Shown here: positions 57,681 through 64,000 of the stretch, piece by piece
How the letters are laid out: the number at the start of each line of letters is the position of its first letter
How positions within the stretch are numbered: the stretch's first letter is position 1
DNA from: Glebionis coronaria
Taxonomy: Eukaryota > Streptophyta > Magnoliopsida > Asterales > Asteraceae
NCBI GenBank assembly: GCA_025667525.1
Contig: CM046878.1
Location: 95,867,237 to 95,931,236 of the forward strand
Direction: 5' to 3'
Length of the DNA stretch: 64,000 bases
Program-made: the position numbers and the translations under genes
The notes under the pieces: generated by a model
What the model saw: the letters and a program-made list of their open reading frames with translations, nothing else
What the model was told of the DNA's origin: nothing
The model's database searches: none

Positions 57681-60600
57681 CCGGAAATCGCTCGATGCTC
57701 CGAAATTTCGTCAGCAAGTTTCTTGGTACGGTTAAATTTGGGAATGATCATATAGCAAAGATTATGGGGTATGGTGAATATCAGATTGGAAACGTGACGA
57801 TTTCTAGGGTATACTATGTTGAAGGTCTTGGTCATAACTTATTCTCAGTAGGACAGTTTTGTGATTCCAACCTTGAGGTTGCTTTTCGACAACACACTTG
57901 TTTCATCCGCAACTTGGAAAGAAAAGATTTGTTGAAGGGATCTCGTGGTGCAAATCTTTACACTTTGTCCTTACAAGACATGATGGCCGCTTCTCCAGTA
58001 TGTCTTCTCTCTAAAGCTTCGAAGACCAAGTCATGGTTATGGCATCGAAGATTATCTCATCTTAATTTTGATGCTATTAATCATCTGGCTAAAAACGAGT
58101 TAGTTCGTGGTCTTCCCAAGCTTAAATTTCACAAGGATCATTTATGTTCCGCGTGTTCAAGGGGGAAAAGCACCAAGAAATCTTACAAACCCAAAGCTGA
58201 AGACACTAATCAAGAAAAACTTCATCTTCTGCATATGGATCTTTGTGGACCGATGAGAACTGAAAGTGTGAGCGGTAAGAAATTCATTCTCGTCATTGTG
58301 GATGATTTCTCAAGGTTTACATGGGTTAGATTTCTACGTACAAAGGATGAAGCTCCGAAGGCTATCATCACTTTTCTGAAGTTCATTCAGGTACGTTTGA
58401 ATACCACTGTCCGCCGTATCCGTACAGACAATGGTACAGAGTTCGTCAACCAGACTCTTCGTGATTATTATGAAGGTGTTGGTATATCACATGAAACATC
58501 CGCTGCACGCACTCCACAACAAAACGGTGTCGTTGAAAGACGAAATCGCACACTTATGGAAGCTGCTAGGACCATGCTTATTTATGCGAACGCTCCATTG
58601 TTCTTGTGGGCAGAGGCTATTTCTACTGCATGTTTTACCCAAAACCGTTCTATCATTCGGAAACGCCATGGAAAAACACCTTATGAGCTTCTACATGACC
58701 GCAAACCCGATGTTTCATTTTTCCATGTGTTTGGTGCTCTGTGTTATCCAAACATCAATAGTGAGAACTTGGGTAAGCTTCAACCAAAAGCCGACATAGG
58801 TATTTTCATTGGTTACTCACCGTCCAAAAGAGCATACCGAATCTATAACCGTCGTCTTGGCAAGATTGTAGAAACTATGGACGCTGATTTCGACGAGCTG
58901 ACAGCGATGGCTTCTGAGCAACACAGCTCTGAACCCGCGCTTCATGAGATGGGACCCGGTGCTATAAGTTCCGGATTAGTTCCCAACAATCCTACTTCTA
59001 CATCATTCTTACCACCAACTAGGCCTGAGTGGGATAAACTGTTTCAACCGTTGTTTGATGAATTCTTTGATCCCCCGACTGATGAAGTTCCAGTACCTGT
59101 AGTAATTGCTCCAATACCTGAAGTGGTTGCTCAAGTTAATGAACCTTTATCCAATGCATCTACAATTCACAATGAACCGGATGCACCTTCACCAAGTGAT
59201 TCTCAAACTACACCTGAATCATCACCCCTACTTGTGCCTAATGATGTGGAAGAGGATTCTACTGATCACGACCTGGAATATGCTCACTTGCAAGAGCTTC
59301 CTTTCTTTGGTGTAGCGATCCCTGAAAACCCTTCAGCCGCCTCTACCTCAGAAGAAGCTCCATCTATTGTTCACTCCAGACCACCTAGGATTGAAAACCA
59401 TAGCACTAAATGGACAAAAGATCACCCAATTAGGAATGTTATTGGAGATCTAGATCGACCAGTCTCTACACGCCATCAACTACAAGAGAGTGCACTATAT
59501 TGTTACTTTGATGCATTTCTCTCTGAAGTTGAACCCAAAAATTGGCAGCAGGCTATGACCCAATCATCTTGGATTGAAGCTATGCAGGAGGAACTCAATG
59601 AATTCAAACGATTAGAAGTATGGGAATTGGTTCCTCGCCCTGACAAGGTTAACATCCTTACTTTGTTATGGGTTTATAAGGTTAAACTTGATGAGATGGG
59701 TTCGGTATTGAAGAATAAAGCAAGATTGGTCGCTAGAGGATATAAACAAGCCTTGGGTATAGACTTTGAGGAATCTTTTGCTCCTGTGGCTAGATTGGAG
59801 GTGATTAGACTATTCCTTGCGTTTGCTGCTCATATGAACATGATCGTCTATCAAATGGATGTGAAGACGGCATTTTTGAACGGTGAACTAAGGGAAGAGG
59901 TTTATGTTAGTCAACCGGATGGGTTCGTCAGCATGGAGTCTCCTAATCACGTGTACAAGCTTAAGAAGGCTCTCTATGGGTTGAAACAAGCTCCACGCGC
60001 GTGGTATGATCTCCTGTCAACATATCTCATGTCGGAAGGCTTCTCCAAAGGCAAAGTGGACCCCACACTATTCACTCTCAAAGACGGCAACGACATGCTT
60101 CTGGTACAAATTTATGTTGATGATATAATTTTTGCTGCCACTAACATAGAATTGTCTAAACAATTTGAGAAGATAATGTCCATACGCTTTCAGATGTCGA
60201 TGATGGGAAAAATCTCATTTTTCTTAGGATTACAGATTTCTCAGAATCCCAGAGGCATTTTTATAAATCAATCCAAATATGCTCTAGAATCACTTAAGAA
60301 ATATAACTTTGAGAATTGTGACCCCGTAGACACTCCAATGGTGGAGAAATCCAAGTTAGATGAAGATAGGGATGGGATTATTGTCGATCCGAAACTTTAC
60401 CGTGGAATGATTGGCACCCTTCTCTATCTGACTGCTAGCAGGCCTGATTTGCAATTTGCTGTATGCATGTGTGCCCGGTATCAGGCTCGGCCTACCGAAA
60501 AGCACTTACATGTTGTGAAAAGGATCTTTCGGTATCTAAAAGGAACACTTCATCGTGGTCTATGGTATCCGAAAGATTCCTCGATTGCTTTAATATCATA

Positions 60601-61096
60601 CGCAGATGCCGATCATGCTGGATGTCAAGATACGAGGCGTAGCACTTCTGGATCTGTGCAACTCCTAGGAGATAGATTGATCAGTTGGTCTTCAAAAAGG
60701 CAGAAAAGCGCTGCAATATCTAGCACGGAGGCTGAATACATCGCCATGTCCGGTTGTTGTGCTCAAGTCCTTTGGATGAGATCACAATTAACTGACTACG
60801 GTCTTGGATTTAACAAAATCCCGATGTATTGTGACAACAAGAGCGCCATTGCCCTTTGCTGCAACTATGTTCAACACTCCAGGGCCAAGCACATAGACAT
60901 TCGCTACCATTTCATCAAGGAGCAGGTGGAGAACGGAGTGATCGAGCTGTATTTTGTCACTACTGAGTACCAGCTGGCGGATATGTTCACCAAAGCCTTA
61001 GATCGAGGACGAATCGAGTTTTTGATCGACAAGCTTGGCATGAAATCATTCACTCCAGCGACTCTCAAAGAGTTGGCAGAAGAATCAGCTGAATAG
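57620..61096 (+). CDS. SIRE element pol: protease, integrase, RT, RNase H
   Basis: The frame opens after TGA 57617-57619 and overlaps the gag end; no ATG precedes the protease. Protease: [12 protein letters not shown] at 57650. GAG-pre-integrase finger: [10 protein letters not shown] to CSAC. Integrase core: D at 58238 (HMDLCGP), D at 58427 (RTDNGTEF) and E at 58535 ([10 protein letters not shown]), 35 residues between the last two. RT (RVT_2): [11 protein letters not shown] and YVDDIIF at 60113. RNase H: YADADHAG at about 60598, SSTEAEY, DNKSA. All catalytic residues are present and no internal stop was seen. Expression would need frameshifting, splicing, or a recent indel in this copy. Confidence 0.95.
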   Translation, partial: YFQVVQIILWYLDSGCSKHMTGNRSMLRNFVSKFLGTVKFGNDHIAKIMGYGEYQIGNVTISRVYYVEGLGHNLFSVGQFCDSNLEVAFRQHTCFIRNLERKDLLKGSRGANLYTLSLQDMMAASPVCLLSKASKTKSWLWHRRLSHLNFDAINHLAKNELVRGLPKLKFHKDHLCSACSRGKSTKKSYKPKAEDTNQEKLHLLHMDLCGPMRTESVSGKKFILVIVDDFSRFTWVRFLRTKDEAPKAIITFLKFIQVRLNTTVRRIRTDNGTEFVNQTLRDYYEGVGISHETSAARTPQQNGVVERRNRTLMEAARTMLIYANAPLFLWAEAISTACFTQNRSIIRKRHGKTPYELLHDRKPDVSFFHVFGALCYPNINSENLGKLQPKADIGIFIGYSPSKRAYRIYNRRLGKIVETMDADFDELTAMASEQHSSEPALHEMGPGAISSGLVPNNPTSTSFLPPTRPEWDKLFQPLFDEFFDPPTDEVPVPVVIAPIPEVVAQVNEPLSNASTIHNEPDAPSPSDSQTTPESSPLLVPNDVEEDSTDHDLEYAHLQELPFFGVAIPENPSAASTSEEAPSIVHSRPPRIENHSTKWTKDHPIRNVIGDLDRPVSTRHQLQESALYCYFDAFLSEVEPKNWQQAMTQSSWIEAMQEELNEFKRLEVWELVPRPDKVNILTLLWVYKVKLDEMGSVLKNKARLVARGYKQALGIDFEESFAPVARLEVIRLFLAFAAHMNMIVYQMDVKTAFLNGELREEVYVSQPDGFVSMESPNHVYKLKKALYGLKQAPRAWYDLLSTYLMSEGFSKGKVDPTLFTLKDGNDMLLVQIYVDDIIFAATNIELSKQFEKIMSIRFQMSMMGKISFFLGLQISQNPRGIFINQSKYALESLKKYNFENCDPVDTPMVEKSKLDEDRDGIIVDPKLYRGMIGTLLYLTASRPDLQFAVCMCARYQARPTEKHLHVVKRIFRYLKGTLHRGLWYPKDSSIALISYADADHAGCQDTRRSTSGSVQLLGDRLISWSSKRQKSAAISSTEAEYIAMSGCCAQVLWMRSQLTDYGLGFNKIPMYCDNKSAIALCCNYVQHSRAKHIDIRYHFIKEQVENGVIELYFVTTEYQLADMFTKALDRGRIEFLIDKLGMKSFTPATLKELAEESAE

Positions 61097-62384
61097 TCGT
61101 GGTAAACTATTCAGAGTATCCTTTGGTTGTGATCATGTATATTATCGTAAATATATAAACCACAAAAAGAAAATACAAAAATATAAAACCAAGAAAAACC
61201 ATAAAAAATATAAAACCTAGAATAACCATAAAAAGTATAAAATCAAGAAAAACCAAAAATATTTTTTGTTTTAAATCGGGCATGTCTTTTAGTACGGTAA
61301 TATTTACGGCCTTAGAAATGTCGATTAATATTGACACGGTGCCATAAATAGAGTCCGTATAAAAGTTGTACATTTTTAAAACATGCCCATAATGGCTTGT
61401 AGTTATTTCAGACTGCAACCCGGTTTTCATATTAAAGTCACGTATTTCCTTGGAAAACGTTGGCTCAGAACGGGAATTAATTTTCTCGGGCGTGATTTAC
61501 AAGCCAAATCATGCAAAGGGATCAAGTTTACTTTATAACTTGGTCTGACACGAATTTGTGTACGTCTCAGTGCATAAATTTGTTAAAATAAGAGAAATCT
61601 TATTGACACCACGAATCAATATTTTTCAAGAGATAAATTGGAAATGCTTTCATCACTATTTGACTCTTTAAACAATGACTACAGCTCTTTAAATAGAAAA
61701 CGGGTCATCGTTTAAGGGGGAGAAAATAGTAAAATCATCTTTGTCATTAAAATTGCTTTTCAAAAGTGATTGTGAAATTTAAGGGCTACATGGTAATTGA
61801 GTGGTTTTGCTTTAGAAAACGACTTGTGTTCGTTCTAAGTGATAGGCATGGCTTTTAGATTTTGAGGATATGCTAATAGATGCGTTTGCTAAGATGTGTG
61901 TAGGTTTAAACAAGGGATAAATACAATGAAAAATTTATAGACAACAAAGAAAAAGAAAGATAAATAGAGGGACTTAAAGGGTTATTTGTTTAAACTTGTC
62001 AAAACTTTTGACCTAGTCAACTAAATAACCCCCGCCCCCTATTTTCTAATCACTGTTCTCCTATTCATTTGCCGCCATTGATACACACACACTCAAGAAC
62101 TCAGTTCACTCGTTTAATCCATCTAGTTCCTATTCATTCGTATAATTAAGGTATATACATCAAATATTTTAATTTCTAATCCTCATCTCTTATCATATAA
62201 ATCTGTTAAACTTGCTCAATTACTCAGTCTAATCCACTTAGGGTTTTTGATTAAATTAGGCTAAATTAACAAGGGATTTATGGTGGGTTTTGCTCGGAAT
62301 AGATTAAATGTTGTTTATATTACCTTAGTTTGCCTTAGAAACTCACAAACGCGTTAGACTAAACATCTGAGATTCGTTTGTACA
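61097..62384 (+). other. SIRE spacer between pol and third ORF, first part
   Basis: It begins with an AAAACCAAGAAAAACC / ATAAAAAATATAAAA low-complexity stretch (61155-61260). A polypurine tract TTTAAGGGGGAGAAAAT lies at 61711-61727 but is not followed by an LTR start. Pyrimidine/AT-rich sequence (62050-62330) reads like a leader or intron. No ORF is supported. Confidence 0.6.
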
Positions 62385-63030
62385 AGTTCCGGATGAACAT
62401 GGTTTTGAACTTCCGAATGAAGGATTTCTTCTGAAAAACTTCCGAATGAGGAAGTTCCGAATGAAGAACTTCCGAATGAGGAAGTTCCGAATGAAGAACT
62501 TCCGAATGAAGGAAGTTCCGAATGAAGAACTTCCGAATGAAGGAAGTTCCGAATGAAGAACTTCCGAATGAAGGAAGTTCCGAATGAAGAACTTCCGAAT
62601 GAAGGAAGTTCCGAATGAAGAACTTCCGAATGAAGGAAGTTCCGAATGAAGAACTTCCGAATGAAGGAAGTTCCGAATGAAGAACTTCCGGATGAAGGAA
62701 GTTCCGAATTAAGAACTTCCGAATGAAGGAAGTTCCGAATGAAGGAATCTTCCGGATGAAGGAAGTTCCGAATGAAGAACTTCCGGATGAAGGAAGTTCC
62801 GAATGAAGAACTTCCGGATGAAGGAAGTTCCGAATGAAGAACTTCCGGATGAAGGAAGTTCCGAATGAAGAACTTCCGAATGAAGGATGTTCCGAATGAA
62901 GAACTTCCGGATGAAGAAGTTCCGAATGAGGAGAAGTTCCGAATGAGGAAGTTCCGAATGAGGAGAAGTTCCGAATGAGGAAGTTCCGGATGAATAAGTT
63001 CCGAATGAGGAAAAGTTCCGGATGAAGAGT
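62384..63030 (+). repeat. Second TTCCGA array, about 40 units in inverted pairs
   Basis: The basic 31-bp unit is GAACTTCC-GAATGAA-GGAAGTTC followed by CGAATGAA. GAACTTCC and GGAAGTTC are reverse complements, so each unit can form an 8-bp stem with a 7-base loop. About 40 TTCCG cores are present, very regular between 62460 and 62880 and shorter (GAGGAAGTTCC) at the right end. It ends 137 bases before the ATG of the third ORF. Confidence 0.93.
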
Positions 63031-63167
63031 TTGACTATTCTTGTTTGCATGATATCTATGTACTTGTTGTTTTATCTTATGAAATGTGTTATGCTTAGAA
63101 GTAAGAATGATATATATCTATCTGTTTTTGTGCATCAACCTTTCATGTCTTATCTTAAGCAGATAAA

Positions 63168-64000
63168 ATGACTAATCCAACAGTACAAGCTATCCAAGAA
63201 TCTAGAGAAGCCGATATTGCTAAAGCCCGAACCCTTAAGTTTATACCCAACAACTATAGGCTGAAGCAAGTTTCTAAATCCACTCACCATGGTTTTAAGG
63301 TCGCCATAGCCATTCTTGATAACTCTCACTTTAAGAACGCCCTTAGAAGTACGGCCTCGGTGCCTTATGAGTATATGTTTGAATTTTGGGCAACCAAGGA
63401 TTTCACTTCGAACAAGATCACCTTCACCATCGACAACAAGCAGCAGACACTCACCGTTTCAGACTTCCGTAAGATGCTTGGTATACGGGATACACCCAAG
63501 GGCATGTCTTTCTCAAGGGATCCTACTAAAGATGAACTCGCGGAGTTATTTGACGCACTTGGATGTCCGGAAATACGAGTTGCATCTGAGTTTACCACTG
63601 CTAAGGTAGGACAACCCTGGAGAGCTTTGATGGGTATTCTCAGTAAATGCCTTACACCAAAAACGAGTGGACATGATGCTTTGCGAAGTCCGATAATGAA
63701 CCTCTTCTATGGCATGTACAAAGCTGCGAATTCAGATTATGCTTTGTTGATATGGGAAGAATTCACCTTTCAACTCTTCCACAACAAGAAGCTGAAGACA
63801 AACTTCTTTCCTTATCCTCGATTTATTAAGCTTATCATAAATTATTTTATGAAGCTTGATGCTACTATTGATAGGCGAGCAGGAGGTCGCTATCACACTG
63901 AAGAAGCTGATGATACTGTAGATCTGAGGCATGAAGGACCGTCTATTGGTGTGATTCCGGGTCCTGTTCCTGATTACCTTCTATCTGAAAAAATCAAAGG
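63168..64000 (+). CDS. SIRE element third ORF, accessory protein (3' end outside window)
   Basis: ATG 63168 (MTNPTVQAIQESREAD) opens a frame of at least 277 codons with no stop to the window end. It has a folded-looking domain: YEYMFEFWATKDF, a beta-rich stretch ITFTIDNKQQTLTVSDFRKMLG, then WRALMGILSKCLTPK, ALLIWEEFTFQLF and FFPYPRFIKLIINYFM. This layout recalls the third-ORF proteins of Asteraceae Copia elements and, more loosely, Athila ORF1/plant mobile-type domains. There is no signal peptide or membrane segment near the N-terminus, so an envelope role is not supported. A possible splice acceptor (TATCTTAAGCAG) precedes the ATG, which would allow expression from a spliced transcript. Function is unknown. 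Confidence 0.75.
   Translation, partial: MTNPTVQAIQESREADIAKARTLKFIPNNYRLKQVSKSTHHGFKVAIAILDNSHFKNALRSTASVPYEYMFEFWATKDFTSNKITFTIDNKQQTLTVSDFRKMLGIRDTPKGMSFSRDPTKDELAELFDALGCPEIRVASEFTTAKVGQPWRALMGILSKCLTPKTSGHDALRSPIMNLFYGMYKAANSDYALLIWEEFTFQLFHNKKLKTNFFPYPRFIKLIINYFMKLDATIDRRAGGRYHTEEADDTVDLRHEGPSIGVIPGPVPDYLLSEKIK

Larger units (their letters stand above)
51734..64000 (+). mobile_element. SIRE-type Ty1/Copia element (3' end outside window)
   Basis: The order is 5' LTR (51734-52063), tRNA-Met primer site, leader with a TTCCGA array, gag, pol, spacer with a second TTCCGA array, and a third ORF open at the window edge. At least 12.3 kb is present. No second LTR copy is found before 64000. 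The domain order protease-integrase-RT-RNase H and the very long gag fit the SIRE (Maximus) lineage. All catalytic motifs are intact, so it is probably young. The five bases before the LTR, AAAAT, are the expected target duplication. Confidence 0.88.

Noticed and set aside
61711..61727. Polypurine tract as the 3' end of the SIRE element
   Set aside because: No LTR start follows, no copy of the 5' LTR occurs in the window, and the third ORF lies downstream.
62384..63030. CRISPR array
   Set aside because: Nuclear plant DNA; the units are short, contiguous and without unique spacers.
62709..63050. Minus-strand ORF in the second TTCCGA array
   Set aside because: The same reason: a periodic sequence without stops in one frame, antisense to the element.
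63168..64000. Retroviral-type envelope protein
   Set aside because: No signal peptide or membrane segment in the visible part; the position alone is not enough.

Overview
The window is plant nuclear DNA, from a eudicot and most likely a member of the Asteraceae. Evidence for a plant: a spliced nuclear gene for chloroplast elongation factor G, fragments of a PPR gene and of a RelA/SpoT homologue, Athila-type Ty3/Gypsy elements, SIRE-type Ty1/Copia elements, a PIF/Harbinger transposon and many MITEs. The Asteraceae placement rests on how the Copia gag and third-ORF proteins read and is an inference. No bacterial operons, CRISPR arrays, rRNA or tRNA genes were seen.

Layout, left to right. (1) 1-5.6 kb: 3' half of a plus-strand Athila element (end of reverse transcriptase, RNase H, integrase, several polypurine-like tracts, 3' LTR). 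(2) 5.8-9.1 kb: a minus-strand module with a 407-residue retroelement accessory protein, a broken proline-rich ORF and strong GGAACCGC palindromes. (3) 9.1-31 kb: nested mobile elements. A minus-strand Copia element, of which only gag and one LTR remain, was hit by a Harbinger element (12998-14934, TSD TTA), by an unclassified repeat-rich insert (about 11.35-12.92 kb) and, in its 5' LTR, by a complete Athila derivative (16510-30171, TSD CATTG, LTRs of 3.57 kb) that carries gag-protease but no reverse transcriptase or integrase. (4) 30.6-37.6 kb: remnants, namely hairpin-forming dispersed repeats, a dead PPR gene and a cluster of about 20 near-palindromes. (5) 37.6-42.6 kb: the one clear host gene, chloroplast EF-G in four coding exons on the minus strand, with a MITE in intron 1 and a fold-back element of about 765 bp just upstream. 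(6) 42.9-51.7 kb: MITEs, a probable solo LTR, an unidentified minus-strand spliced locus and a piece of an RSH1-like gene. (7) 51.7 kb to the window end: a young SIRE-type Copia element inserted at the end of the RSH1 piece, with LTR, tRNA-Met primer site, gag, pol and a third ORF that runs off the window.

The most interesting structure is in the SIRE element. Two separate arrays built from the same TTCCGAAT-type core lie upstream of two different ORFs, one in the leader before gag and one before the third ORF. The second array alternates reverse-complementary 8-mers, so it is a chain of potential hairpins. Also notable are the Athila derivative, whose protease has Asn in place of the catalytic Asp and whose LTRs are nearly identical except at one 45-bp tip, and the long fold-back beside the EF-G promoter.
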